Shown in pieces: positions 8,631-17,963 of a stretch of DNA of 64,000 bases. The stretch lies in NCBI GenBank assembly GCA_052400685.1, contig JBQTGJ010000019.1; one strand, written 5' to 3'. The position numbers and the translations under genes are program-made. The notes beneath the pieces are model-generated. The model did not search any database. It had not been told where the DNA came from and was given only the letters and a program-made list of their open reading frames with translations. The first letter of the stretch is position 1. Each line of letters begins with the position of its first letter. This DNA comes from CAZHHH01 sp052400685. Lineage in GTDB: Bacteria; Bacteroidota; Bacteroidia; Bacteroidales; Marinilabiliaceae.

Positions 8631-9347
8631 ATGAATCGATTGCGCGAAATTGAAAGCCTTCCTTCCATCGAGCGTCAGCAGCTGATAAATCATTTAAAAG
8701 CCTTTAAGTTGGATGAACGACTGAAAACGTTTGAGCGTGTCATTGAGGGACGCACAAACTACTTTACAGTTATGCTTGAGAATATTGTTCATCCGCATAA
8801 TGCCAGTGCGGTCCTGCGTAGCTGCGATTGTTTTGGTGTTCAAACGGTTCATTTGGTCGACGATGCCGATAATTATGCTGTTAACCGAAAAGTAGCTATG
8901 GGCGCGTCAAAATGGTTGCATTTAAAACGTTACAGTACCTTCAGCAATAATAGTGAAACTGCCATTGCCACGTTAAAAGAAGCTGGTTACCGAATTGTGG
9001 CAACAACTCCACATAAAGAGGCGCCGTCGTTGTCGCAATTTGATATTTCAAAAGGACCCGCCGCCTTTGTTTTTGGGACTGAGCTCACAGGGATATCATC
9101 TGTCGTTGAAAGTCTGGCTGATGAGTTTATCACCATACCTATGGTGGGTTTTACCGAAAGTTTAAATTTATCGGTTTCTGTGGCTGTTTTGTTGCAAAGT
9201 GTGACGGCCCGTTTACATCTTTCTGATATCGATTGGCAATTGAATTATGATCAAAAACAGAATTTATTTCTCGAATGGCTTAGGAAAAGCATACCACATA
9301 TCTCACTGATTGAAGAACGTTTTTTTAAGATGCGTTTAGAACGTTAA
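8631..9347 (+). CDS. trmH: tRNA (guanosine-2'-O-)-methyltransferase TrmH
   Basis: SpoU-type SAM-dependent 2'-O-methyltransferase that modifies G18 in the tRNA D-loop. The three knot motifs are present: NIVHPHNASAVLRSCDCFG (motif 1, with the catalytic Arg), FVFGTELTGISS (motif 2) and IPMVGFTESLNLSVSVAVLL (motif 3). The VHLVDDADNY and GASKWLHLKRY blocks and the length of 238 match TrmH rather than the larger RlmB or the shorter TrmL. The N-terminal extension RQQLINHLKAFKLDERLKTF is typical of TrmH. It stands alone. Confidence 0.88.
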   Translation: MNRLREIESLPSIERQQLINHLKAFKLDERLKTFERVIEGRTNYFTVMLENIVHPHNASAVLRSCDCFGVQTVHLVDDADNYAVNRKVAMGASKWLHLKRYSTFSNNSETAIATLKEAGYRIVATTPHKEAPSLSQFDISKGPAAFVFGTELTGISSVVESLADEFITIPMVGFTESLNLSVSVAVLLQSVTARLHLSDIDWQLNYDQKQNLFLEWLRKSIPHISLIEERFFKMRLER

Positions 9348-9479
9348 TTTTTTAGTTTCAGTTTTTTATGTTCAATTACGGCCTCAATTGTAAAATGTTT
9401 TTGGTGACGTTTATCAACAAAATTTGGATGTTCGTACTAAAAAAAAGGTCGTTGGTCAGGTTTCTTGTGCATAATTTTA

Positions 9480-9487
9480 TATTTTTG
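9480..9487 (+). promoter_or_regulatory. candidate -7 element for the LytTR regulator
   Basis: TATTTTTG matches TAnnTTTG and lies 17 bases before the ATG at 9504. No well-spaced -33 element is visible. Confidence 0.35.
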
Positions 9488-9503
9488 ACTAAAATATGTG
9501 TGT

Positions 9504-10217
9504 ATGAATTGCATTATTGTTGATGACGATAAGTTATCTGTTAAGATAATACAGGAATTTGTTGAGCGTACTGAAGCTTTAGAGCTGAAGGGGACTTTTA
9601 GTTCGGCTGTTGAGGCGCTGAGTATTCTTAACAGCCCTTTAAGTCAACCTGTGCAGCTCATATTTCTGGATATTGAAATGCCTGAGATGTCGGGAATTGA
9701 ATTTCTAAAGGCTCTTAATGTTATTCCTCAGGTTATTATTTATTCTTCGCAAGAAAAATATGCGCTGGAATCCTACGAGTATGATGTGACAGATTATTTG
9801 TTGAAACCGGTGCATTATGGCCGTTTTATGAAGGCTATATCACGTGTTCGCGAGCGATTTGAGAAGAAGGAAAATCCAGTGAAACAGAGCACCGAAATAT
9901 TTATTAAAAATAACTCCTCTCTGGTTCGGTTAAAGTACGATGATATTTTATGGGCAGAGGCGATGGAGAATTATGTGGTGCTTAATACTTTTAAAGATAA
10001 GTACACCATTCATTTCACCATGAAATCGTTGCTTGAGAAGTTGCCTTCTGATCGATTTATGAGGGTTCACCGCTCTTTTATTGTCAATTTTAGTCGCGTA
10101 AAATCAATTGAGGATAATTGTTTGATTTTGGTCACTGAAAATGGGATTAAATCCATTCCTGTTGGGAAATCTTTTCGTGAAAAACTGCTGAACGATATTA
10201 ATTTGATTACTAAATAA
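9504..10217 (+). CDS. LytTR-family response regulator
   Basis: A cytoplasmic two-component regulator of about 237 residues. The N-terminal receiver has the acidic pocket IIVDDD, phospho-acceptor Asp56 in FLDIEMPEMSG, and KPVHYGRF with the conserved Lys. The C-terminal half is a LytTR DNA-binding domain (about residues 130-232: DILWAEAMENYVVLNT, FMRVHRSFIVNFSRV, IPVGKSFREKLL). I choose the ATG at 9504; a GTG two codons upstream is less likely. No LytS-type histidine kinase is adjacent, so its partner lies elsewhere. The stop TAA uses the first base of foldback copy B. Confidence 0.9.
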   Translation: MNCIIVDDDKLSVKIIQEFVERTEALELKGTFSSAVEALSILNSPLSQPVQLIFLDIEMPEMSGIEFLKALNVIPQVIIYSSQEKYALESYEYDVTDYLLKPVHYGRFMKAISRVRERFEKKENPVKQSTEIFIKNNSSLVRLKYDDILWAEAMENYVVLNTFKDKYTIHFTMKSLLEKLPSDRFMRVHRSFIVNFSRVKSIEDNCLILVTENGIKSIPVGKSFREKLLNDINLITK

Positions 10218-10361
10218 ATTCCGTTCATAAAGTGGGGCGGTGGAGCTTGAAAATAAGTTCAGTCCCACGACTCCAGCAGTCCGCAAAATGTGCGATTCTA
10301 AAGTAAATGGTCGGTTGGAGAGCAAGCCTAACGGCAGGAGTTGGACGCTGCCAACAGACTC
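10217..10361 (+). repeat. foldback repeat, copy B
   Basis: A diverged 145-bp copy. The left end reads AATTCCGTTCATAAAGT and the right end ACAGACTC; the preceding TAAATA (10211-10216) and following TAAAAT resemble a decayed 6-bp target duplication. Internal blocks GCAGTCCGCAAAATGTG and GAGAGCAAGCCTAACGGCAG match the family core. Confidence 0.7.
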
Positions 10362-10377
10362 TAAAATGAAGCAAATT

Positions 10378-11709
10378 TTAATCGAGTAATCCCGCCTGAT
10401 CTAATAAGGTCCAACCCAACAGCCAGTTATTTAATGGCGATATTGCCCCTTTAAACGATACTTCTTCAATTCCATTTTTTGTCGGTGCCAGATTCTGATG
10501 TATGGCTTCGTTTGGCTCTAATTTCCATGGGGACGAGGTTAGGCCTGCATCGGTAATTTCATTTAAGCCGTCCTGAAAATGCTGGCTAAAGGAGGTGTTT
10601 TCGTTTCTGATGTCAAGTCCTGTTTTGGTGTAGACCTCAAATACTGATGTGCTATTATTATCGCTGATATTGTAAAATACATTGTTGTTGAGTTGCAGCC
10701 ATCCCGAAAGATATTGTTGGTAGGAGTCCAGTTGGTCGCCGCTGTATTCAATTTTTACCCCTTCGCGTGATTCCACAAAAATTGAATTAATAATTGTTCC
10801 GGCGGCGCTGTTGTCGAAGCGTACTATTTGTCCGTTTTCTCCTGCGCCCCGGCCAATGAATGTGCCATTAGCAATGGTGGGACGCGTTTGGGGAAATCCC
10901 TTTTGATCACTTAGTTCAATTAGCAGGTCGCCTATTGTTTCGGACTCCAATCCGACGATAAACTGAACATTTCCAGTATACCCCAGATCGAAGTCAAATG
11001 CATCATCCCCGCAAAATGCGCATACCATATAGCGCGGATTTACTGTCCCTCCAAATATTTCGATGCCATCGTCGCGCGATGAAATGACTTCAATGTATTC
11101 AACAATGGTCTTATTACCTACACCGCCAAGTGTGAGTCCGTTTATTTCGTTATCAGGACTCAGGCGCGTGCCTGAATGCCGAATGGATACATATCTGAAG
11201 ATGCCTGAGTTATCTTCGGTATCGGGTCCTCCGTATGTGGCGCGGGGTTCGCCCACAGGGATGCCTTCAATTTGATTTTCATTTTCTTCCGTGTTAACGG
11301 GGGCGTTACCCAGTATGATGACACCTCCCCAAAGACCGCTTGTTTCAAGGGGGACTGATCCTTCCAGATCATCGCCCTCAACCGTGAAAATGATGGGTTG
11401 TTCTTTGGTGCCATTGGCCATGATTTTGCCTCCGCGGGCAACGATCAATGCACTGGCATTTTCTCCCTGACCGGTTTTGGCATGTATTACAGTTCCAGCT
11501 TCTATTGTCAGTGTCTGTCCATCATTTACATAAACCTTGCCTTCAATCAGATACTTTTGATTCGCTGTCCACGAGGTGGTGCCGGTACCCTGTCCGTCGT
11601 CTGTTATTCTGATATATCCGTCGCTCAGGTAATAGTCTGATTTTGTACAACCGTAAAAGACTATTGCAACGATTATAACCAAACGTGAGTACCGAAGTAA
11701 ATATTTCAT
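10378..11709 (-). CDS. secreted beta-helix lipoprotein of a phosphate-locus family
   Basis: About 443 residues with a lipoprotein signal (IVFYGCTK) and a long body of repeated short strands consistent with a right-handed parallel beta-helix: LIEGKVYVNDGQTLTIEAGT, GVIILGNAPVN, YVSIRHSGTR, YIEVISSRDDGIEIFGG. No polysaccharide-lyase catalytic set is obvious. Similar proteins occur in Bacteroidota near outer-membrane receptors and phosphate genes; here it lies 93 bases beyond a porin and a PiT permease on the same strand. That suggests a surface role in phosphate or organophosphate acquisition, which is inference. I take the ATG at 11709; a GTG three codons earlier is possible. Confidence 0.7.
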   Translation of the reverse strand: MKYLLRYSRLVIIVAIVFYGCTKSDYYLSDGYIRITDDGQGTGTTSWTANQKYLIEGKVYVNDGQTLTIEAGTVIHAKTGQGENASALIVARGGKIMANGTKEQPIIFTVEGDDLEGSVPLETSGLWGGVIILGNAPVNTEENENQIEGIPVGEPRATYGGPDTEDNSGIFRYVSIRHSGTRLSPDNEINGLTLGGVGNKTIVEYIEVISSRDDGIEIFGGTVNPRYMVCAFCGDDAFDFDLGYTGNVQFIVGLESETIGDLLIELSDQKGFPQTRPTIANGTFIGRGAGENGQIVRFDNSAAGTIINSIFVESREGVKIEYSGDQLDSYQQYLSGWLQLNNNVFYNISDNNSTSVFEVYTKTGLDIRNENTSFSQHFQDGLNEITDAGLTSSPWKLEPNEAIHQNLAPTKNGIEEVSFKGAISPLNNWLLGWTLLDQAGLLD

Positions 11710-11801
11710 AGACGTCACTTTTTTAATGTTAAAATAGGATGAAGTTGCCTGTCTGCTCGTATGTTGAAAATTGAACGTTTTATTGAGTCAATTGCATGTT
11801 G

Positions 11802-12794
11802 TTAAAACTTTACTTCCACGTTGATATGAAGCGATGATTCTGTTTCGCTGTTGACCGCTTCGGGAATCCAGGTGTAATAATTGGCCGACAGACGCACCTG
11901 CTTACTGGCTTTATATTCCAGTCCGGCAATGACTGCCGATCCGTTGCTGGCCAAATTCCATGGTATATCTGAACCGTCAAGAATGTTGGATGTGATATAG
12001 TCGTAACGACCCAAAATATTGAATTTTTTGCTAATATCTATTTGCCCAAATACGCTATAGCCATATAGGTTATAATCCGCCAAAAAGTCTCTATTAAATT
12101 GGTAATTGTATTCTGCTCCCAACAACAAGCGGTTCAATTTTTGACCCGCAAAGACCGACAGCGTACTTTGAGTAATTTCTTTTGAGGCATAGTCTCCATA
12201 TATTCGGGTTGTAAATCCATTGAAAGGCTTAGCTGTTACTCCCATTGCCGCTTTGAATGTATTATCGTTTTGAAGACTTGAATAGCCTTCTCCATTATAT
12301 ACGGCAAAGTCGAAACTGTATTTGTTTAAATTATAGATGGCTTTAAAACCTATATCGGCACTGGGACCAAATTTGTATTCATCCATGAACGATTTGATAA
12401 TATACCGTTTGTTCCAGAATGATTCACTTACTTTGAATTGTAGGGCGTCAATGAGTCCGAATGCCAGTTTTAGGTTGTGGTAATCGTAATAGAGGGCGGC
12501 TGTTTTAAAATACCCAAACCGCCTTAGCAATGAGTAGGAGGATACATCGTCAGGCGATCCGATGTCAAGTTTTACCTCGGCCGAAAAACCATCCTGAAGC
12601 TCCTTAAAATAGCCGATGTAGGCTCTTTTAACTTCAAAAGCTGTTTGTTGTTCTTCTCCCTCCAGTGTGGTGTTAAATTCCGAAAAGATGGTGGCGTAAA
12701 AGCGCCCTTTGTCCGGTTCTGATTTTGTTTGAGCAGTCAGCATTGTCATAGTCAAGCTGCCCGCCAATAAAAGCATGGCTTTGGCACGTTTCAT
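11802..12794 (-). CDS. phosphate-selective porin (OprO/OprP-like)
   Basis: Outer-membrane beta-barrel of about 330 residues. The start at 12794 gives a clean signal peptide MKRAKAMLLLAGSLTMTMLT ending AQ; the longer frame adds 15 residues without signal character. Alternating aromatic strands run through the protein (FEVKRAYIGYFKEL, LRRFGYFKTAALYYDYHN, YNYQFNRDFLADYNLYGY) and it ends in the barrel terminus INVEVKF with C-terminal Phe. It begins 58 bases after the PiT permease stop and is surely in the same operon, which supports phosphate or another anion as substrate. Confidence 0.78.
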   Translation of the reverse strand: MKRAKAMLLLAGSLTMTMLTAQTKSEPDKGRFYATIFSEFNTTLEGEEQQTAFEVKRAYIGYFKELQDGFSAEVKLDIGSPDDVSSYSLLRRFGYFKTAALYYDYHNLKLAFGLIDALQFKVSESFWNKRYIIKSFMDEYKFGPSADIGFKAIYNLNKYSFDFAVYNGEGYSSLQNDNTFKAAMGVTAKPFNGFTTRIYGDYASKEITQSTLSVFAGQKLNRLLLGAEYNYQFNRDFLADYNLYGYSVFGQIDISKKFNILGRYDYITSNILDGSDIPWNLASNGSAVIAGLEYKASKQVRLSANYYTWIPEAVNSETESSLHINVEVKF

Positions 12795-12852
12795 TTCCTG
12801 TGTGTATGATAAAACGGGCATTGCTTTGTGTGGAAGCAATGCCCGAAAATGG

Positions 12853-15105
12853 TTATTTTTTTAAGAATGTTACAAAATCTCGTTGCGCTTTTAACAGATT
12901 TACTAAATGTAACATCATATTTTGGGTTTCGTGCAATACATTTAAGTAAAGCATACTTATTTTGGTCCCGGCACGATCTTTTTTGATCCTTTTTAATTGT
13001 CCTTTTCTGAAGCTTTTTATTTGCTCAAGCAGTGCTGCCTGATCTTCAAAAATCTTATTTGATTCACTAAAGTTCTTTTTGTTTATGATCTGGATACTTT
13101 TTACTATGATTGATTTAACCTTGATTTGTAGTAGATTAAGATCTTCAAACTGCTCTTCGGTAAATACTCTGTGATTGTTATCAAGATGCTCGAAGCATGG
13201 GTTTGTGATGAAAGAGAGGCAATGGGTTGTTTCGCGAAGATAATCGAGGACCTGAACATAGTAGAGCCCGGAGTCGATACTTTCTTCCTGAAGTTTGCGT
13301 ACCGTCGCAAATACGTTGCTTTTAAGTTTTTTGGTTTTTTTATTTATCTGTTCCACATCTTTTACTATTTCTTTGAGCGACTTGCGGTCTTCGGCCTCAA
13401 ATGAAGTCAGCGTGTTTGAATATAATTGGGAGATTTTGTTTAGCGTTTCAGTGACGCTAATGGTGCATTTTTCCAGAACTTTTTCTGACTGAATAACGCC
13501 GTTAATATCCTCTATTTCAATTTCAGTCGTTTCGATTTCTTTTGTCTCACCTTTTTTTGAGAAAAGATGACTCCTAATCAGCATAAAAAAGGCGAGTATC
13601 AGGAGTCCGGCAATGGCCCACTGGCCTCCAAAGAGAATGGCATTGGCCACCAAAAATGCAATGGTAAAGGCCGAGAAAGCTGTGAAGAACCATCCGCCAA
13701 TCACTGAAAGTACCCCTGTAATACGGTAAACGGCACTGTCGCGACCCCAGGCTCGGTCAGATAACGAGCTTCCCATTGCAACCATGAATGTGACGTATGT
13801 GGTGGATAGCGGAAGTTTTAACGAGGTGGCGCTGGCGATTAATATGCTGGCTACGACCAGGTTTACAGAGGCTCGTAACATGTCAAAAGCTGGCGCATCT
13901 AAGTCTTTTTTTTGCGGTGTGAGGCCTGAAGTGTCAAATTGTTTTTCTATTTGTCGCTTAATGGGCTCAGGAATGATTTTATTAACTGAGGTCGATAAGG
14001 CTATTGAGCTTCTAACAATGGAACGGGCAAAAAAGGAAGACCCAAATCGTTCTTCACCTTCGGACTGTCGACTGAGATCCACGGAAGTTTTTACCACTTT
14101 ACGGGCTTTTTTTGAAAACCAAAGTGTCAATACCATTATTAAGCCGGCGATCAGTAAAAAGAATGTCTTCGTTTGAACCGGGTCGGATAGTGATCCCATC
14201 AAAAAAGTTGACGGCGTGGCGCCCGGGGTTGAAATGAAAACTTTGAACGATTCGTATCCAGCCAATGGTACGCCGATGAAATTTACCAGATCGTTACCGG
14301 CAAAGGCCATGGCCAGAGCAAATGTCCCGACTAAAACGGTAAATTTAAGGATGTTTAGTTTGAATAACCATTGAGATATTTGCAACAGACCGGTCCAGCC
14401 TATTAAGCTGTATAGAATGATGAGATGGCTGTTGTTATGAATCCAGTTTTGGGTATCGGTGGTCATAAAGGTGGCTCCTTTGGCCCCTTTAACCAGGATG
14501 AAGTAGGTGATGGCAGTAATGGCGAAACCTCCCCATAAGGCTCCCAGATATTTTATCCTTTTTTCGTATCGGAACGAAAAGATCAGACGAGCCACAAACT
14601 GGACCACTGCTCCTACGGTAAATGAGATTACCACAGAGATTAGAATCCCCGAGATAATTGCCAGTGCTTTGGCTGAGTTAATATAATCGCTCATCGGTAT
14701 TTCAGGGTTATTCATGGCTTTAATGATAGCCACGCCTACCGCAGCCCCCAATAATTCAAAAACGATTGATACTGTGGTAGAGGTTGGAAGCCCAAATGTG
14801 TTGAACAAATCCAGTAATACCACATCGGTAATCATTACTGCCAGAAAAATAATCATTATCTCTTCAAAGAAGAAATACCCTGGGTTGAACATGCTTTTCC
14901 GCGCAATTTCCATCATTCCTCCTGAAAAGGTTGCGCCAATAAATACGCCTAATGCTGCTATGGCCATTATAATTTTGAAAGGCGCAGCTTTGGAACCAAT
15001 GGCTGAGTTTAGAAAGTTGACGGCATCGTTGCTTACGCCAACCACGAGATCGGATATGGCTAGTACAAACAGTACTATAACCAAAATTAGATAGATGTTT
15101 TCCAT
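12853..15105 (-). CDS. PiT-family inorganic phosphate transporter with C-terminal PhoU-like domain
   Basis: A 750-residue inner-membrane protein. Residues 1-505 hold the two PiT repeats with signatures GVSNDAVNFLNSAIGSKAA near the N-terminus, GLPTSTTVSIV, GNDLVNFIGVPLAG and LPLSTTYVTFMVAMGSSL. These mediate cation-coupled phosphate uptake. Residues from about 535 onward are charged and helical (EKVLEKCTISVTETLNKI to NLLKAQRDFVTFL), resembling the PhoU/DUF47 helical bundle that restrains transport. This long fused form is common in Bacteroidota. The start at 15105 (MENIYLIL) is preferred to a GTG four codons upstream. It is the first gene of the operon with the porin and beta-helix lipoprotein. 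Confidence 0.9.
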   Translation of the reverse strand: MENIYLILVIVLFVLAISDLVVGVSNDAVNFLNSAIGSKAAPFKIIMAIAALGVFIGATFSGGMMEIARKSMFNPGYFFFEEIMIIFLAVMITDVVLLDLFNTFGLPTSTTVSIVFELLGAAVGVAIIKAMNNPEIPMSDYINSAKALAIISGILISVVISFTVGAVVQFVARLIFSFRYEKRIKYLGALWGGFAITAITYFILVKGAKGATFMTTDTQNWIHNNSHLIILYSLIGWTGLLQISQWLFKLNILKFTVLVGTFALAMAFAGNDLVNFIGVPLAGYESFKVFISTPGATPSTFLMGSLSDPVQTKTFFLLIAGLIMVLTLWFSKKARKVVKTSVDLSRQSEGEERFGSSFFARSIVRSSIALSTSVNKIIPEPIKRQIEKQFDTSGLTPQKKDLDAPAFDMLRASVNLVVASILIASATSLKLPLSTTYVTFMVAMGSSLSDRAWGRDSAVYRITGVLSVIGGWFFTAFSAFTIAFLVANAILFGGQWAIAGLLILAFFMLIRSHLFSKKGETKEIETTEIEIEDINGVIQSEKVLEKCTISVTETLNKISQLYSNTLTSFEAEDRKSLKEIVKDVEQINKKTKKLKSNVFATVRKLQEESIDSGLYYVQVLDYLRETTHCLSFITNPCFEHLDNNHRVFTEEQFEDLNLLQIKVKSIIVKSIQIINKKNFSESNKIFEDQAALLEQIKSFRKGQLKRIKKDRAGTKISMLYLNVLHETQNMMLHLVNLLKAQRDFVTFLKK

Positions 15106-15131
15106 TCTTACAATCACTATTTAGTCGCCGG

Positions 15132-15139
15132 CAAACTTA
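15132..15139 (-). promoter_or_regulatory. candidate -7 element of the phosphate operon
   Basis: On the minus strand TAAGTTTG matches TAnnTTTG and lies 26 bases before the ATG at 15105. No obvious Pho-box-like repeat was recognised next to it. Confidence 0.42.
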
Positions 15140-15331
15140 CTTTCATCTGGGGTGCGGAATATTGTCAGTAGTTTAATTCTATGTTAAGAAATTGTTAAGT
15201 CATTTTTTGGAATGGCTATAATTAGTTAATATTAACAAATTTATGGGGAAAAAATAACATTTGCGTCCATTTTATGGGCTATTTTTTGTTAGAGTGTTTT
15301 ATAAAGAGTGATTTTTTCAGATATTTGCCAC

Positions 15332-15973
15332 ATGGATTGGAATGGATTCTTTGATGGTATGATTGTTGGGTTTTCTGCCTCGGTTCCTTTGGGACCAATA
15401 GGAGTGCTGTGCATTCAACGTACGCTTCAGCGGGGACGTTGGGCTGGTTTTATGTCGGGCCTGGGGGCTGCATTTTCTGATACAATCTATGCTATTATTG
15501 CCGGATTTAGTTTGTCGTATATTGTTTCTTTTATTGAGGAACAATTTCTTTGGATTCAGATTTTTGGCGCTATTATACTTATCTTTTTGGGCGTATACAT
15601 ATTTCGATCCAACCCTGCCGTGCAACTTCGACGACAAAGACAACGAAGGGGAAACCTTTTTCAGGATTTTGTATCTACTTTTTTACTGACCATTTCTAAT
15701 CCGTTGGCAGTATTTCTTTTTATTGCTTTTTTTGCCGGATTTCGGGTCGTTGATCCTTCTTCAGGCCTGATAGGCCAGATGATTCTTATTACCGGTGTCT
15801 TTTTGGGGGCTGCAACGTGGTGGTTCATGTTGACTTCCGTGGTTGGCTTCTTCAGATCAGCCGTTAATTTGAGACGTTTGTACTGGATTAATAAAATTGC
15901 CGGAGCTGCCATTATCGTTTTAGTAATAATTGGTATGACAGTGTGGATGATTCGTGATTATGTTATGAAGTGA
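15332..15973 (+). CDS. LysE-family amino-acid exporter
   Basis: A 213-residue inner-membrane protein with about six membrane segments. The N-terminal GMIVGFSASVPLGPIGVLCI carries the LysE/RhtB signature (PLGP), followed by GLGAAFSDTIYAI and later FLLTISNPLAVFLFIAFFAG with the conserved Asn-Pro. The family exports amino acids or derivatives; the substrate is not evident. I prefer the ATG at 15332 to a GTG at 15308. It is upstream of a SusR-like regulator but separated by 43 bases and probably unrelated in function. Confidence 0.85.
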   Translation: MDWNGFFDGMIVGFSASVPLGPIGVLCIQRTLQRGRWAGFMSGLGAAFSDTIYAIIAGFSLSYIVSFIEEQFLWIQIFGAIILIFLGVYIFRSNPAVQLRRQRQRRGNLFQDFVSTFLLTISNPLAVFLFIAFFAGFRVVDPSSGLIGQMILITGVFLGAATWWFMLTSVVGFFRSAVNLRRLYWINKIAGAAIIVLVIIGMTVWMIRDYVMK

Positions 15974-16016
15974 ATTTTTTTTTATGCCCCTCTGATAACT
16001 GTAACTGCAACTTGTT

Positions 16017-17669
16017 ATGAAGCAGTCAGCCTTTGTATTATTCTTTTTTTTATCTGTCGCTTGTTTGGATGGTCAGTCGTTTTCGGTTGACTCGGCTTTG
16101 CGAGTACTGGATTCTACTCTTTTACGGAAGAATGAGTTTATTAGGGAGAAAGAAAACCGTGTGGATGCTATTAAAGTTGAGTTGAATGAGTCGACATCTC
16201 AGGACTCGGTTTTCTTGCTTTTGGGCAAACTGTTTTTTGAATATTTACCCTATAATACCGACTCGGCTTTTTACTTCGCCCGACAACGGGTTGCTAGTGC
16301 CCAAACTAACGGTCGGGCCGATTGGTACCAGGAGGCTCTGTTAAATATGGTGTCGGTCTATAATTCAACAGGCATGTATCTGGAGGCTGTTGAATGGCTC
16401 AGGCGGGTTTCCCGCCCGGCAATGACGCCTAAGGTACAATTGGCTTATTATCATCTCTGCAGAACTTTATATGGTGCCTTGGCCGATTATTCCATTTTTC
16501 AGGGCGAAAAGAAGAGCTATCAGACTTTAACGCAAAACTATCGCGATAGTATTATTCTGGCTTCCGGGTCGTACAGTGAAGATGTAAAAGTGGTTAAGGC
16601 TGATGCCATGATTGCTAAAGGTGAGTATCGTGATGCAATTAATTTGCTTTTGTCAGATCATAACGATCTTCAGGGTACAACTCATCAAAAGGCCATTGTC
16701 TGTTATACCATTGCCGATGCCTGGCATGGACTGGGCAATAGTGAAATGGAGTTGTATTATCTGGCCTTGTCATCGGTTTATGATGTAAGGGCCGCTGTGA
16801 GAGAATACATCTCATTGTGGCGGTTGGCTGAACGTTTATTTGAACATGGCGACATTGAACGGGCGTATCGTTATCTGCAAGTGTCGCTGAAGGATGCCAC
16901 GGCCGGAAACGCACGGCTTCGAACCATTCGTATTTCAGAGATTTACCCCATCATTGCCAATTCGTATGAGGCGATGGTGCAGCGTCAGCAGCAGCAGTTA
17001 CGTAAACAGTTGATGACGATAACGTTACTGGCTGTAATTTTGTTTATGGCGGTGGCCCTTGTGTTATGGCAGGTGTCACGTTTGGGCCGGGCGCGAAAAG
17101 CGTTGAGTAACGCCAATGAACGACTGGAAATGATTAACGGGGAATTAAGTCTGCGAAATGAAAATCTCAAAGATTTAAATCAGATCATTACCGAAAATAG
17201 TTTTATCAAGGAGGCTTATATTGGTAGATACATGCAACAATGTTCTCTTTATCTCGATAAAATGGATCATTTTCGGCGTTGGGTGAGGAAGATGGCCGCA
17301 GGGCCTAAAGATGACCTGCTGGAGGCATTGAAATCCTCTGAAATAGTGGATGATGAACTCCGAGAGTTTTACAACGGTTTTGATGATGCTTTCCTTCATT
17401 TGTTTCCTGATTTTGTGAAAGAATTTAATGCTTTACTTAATCCCAATGAGCAGGTGGTGCTTAAACCTGGCGAGTTGCTTAACACTGAACTTCGTATTTA
17501 TGCTCTTATTCGATTGGGAATCAGCGACAGTGATAAAATTGCTGATTTCTTGAGATATTCTGTCTCCACCATCTATAATTATCGTACCAGAGTTAGAAAT
17601 AAAGCGGCTGGCGAACGTCAACACTTTGAAGAAAAAGTGATGAAAATTGGTGTTAAACCGGGCATTTAA
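16017..17669 (+). CDS. SusR-like DUF6377 membrane regulator with TPR-type domain
   Basis: A 550-residue regulator of the DUF6377/SusR type. A signal peptide or signal anchor (1-20) is followed by a helical TPR-like sensor region (about 30-325) that should lie in the periplasm, one membrane segment (331-352, TITLLAVILFMAVALVLW), a coiled coil (about 355-400) and a cytoplasmic C-terminal region ending ISDSDKIADFLRYSVSTIYNYRTRVRNKA, which looks like a LuxR-type helix-turn-helix. SusR of Bacteroides thetaiotaomicron has this layout and activates starch genes in response to maltose. The next gene is a SusB-like GH97, so control of that gene is the natural inference. No susCD pair is present nearby. 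Confidence 0.85.
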   Translation: MKQSAFVLFFFLSVACLDGQSFSVDSALRVLDSTLLRKNEFIREKENRVDAIKVELNESTSQDSVFLLLGKLFFEYLPYNTDSAFYFARQRVASAQTNGRADWYQEALLNMVSVYNSTGMYLEAVEWLRRVSRPAMTPKVQLAYYHLCRTLYGALADYSIFQGEKKSYQTLTQNYRDSIILASGSYSEDVKVVKADAMIAKGEYRDAINLLLSDHNDLQGTTHQKAIVCYTIADAWHGLGNSEMELYYLALSSVYDVRAAVREYISLWRLAERLFEHGDIERAYRYLQVSLKDATAGNARLRTIRISEIYPIIANSYEAMVQRQQQQLRKQLMTITLLAVILFMAVALVLWQVSRLGRARKALSNANERLEMINGELSLRNENLKDLNQIITENSFIKEAYIGRYMQQCSLYLDKMDHFRRWVRKMAAGPKDDLLEALKSSEIVDDELREFYNGFDDAFLHLFPDFVKEFNALLNPNEQVVLKPGELLNTELRIYALIRLGISDSDKIADFLRYSVSTIYNYRTRVRNKAAGERQHFEEKVMKIGVKPGI

Positions 17670-17790
17670 AACTTTGTTTAGACTACCTTTTTGAGGCTTG
17701 TTTTTACTAAGCTTTTTATGCAATATGCTGATATGTAGTCTGTTCTTATTTTATGTCTTTTCGTTTTTACTACTTTTTTACTTTATACCT

Positions 17791-17843
17791 TAGTTTTGTT
17801 TGTGGTTGTCTGATACATTTGTCGTAGCTTCATTTTAAAATGA
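17791..17843 (+). promoter_or_regulatory. candidate GH97 promoter and palindromic operator
   Basis: TAGTTTTG (17791-17798) fits the -7 consensus. About 30 bases downstream is the perfect 14-base palindrome TCATTTTAAAATGA (17830-17843), followed by a GATG/CATC inverted pair. Its position in the leader of the GH97 gene, directly after a SusR-like gene, makes it a candidate regulatory site. Confidence 0.35.
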
Positions 17844-17963
17844 TGTCAGTTAATCATCGTAAAAATAAGAATTATGAAACGAGCCCTGGGAATAGCTTCA
17901 CACACAGAAGTATGATTATCCTGGCGAGTTCCATATGACAACTGAAAAACAAATTGTAAACAT

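Noticed and set aside
13171..15094. Several plus-strand frames across the phosphate transporter
   Set aside because: They are shadows of the minus-strand PiT gene, which has full-length family similarity.
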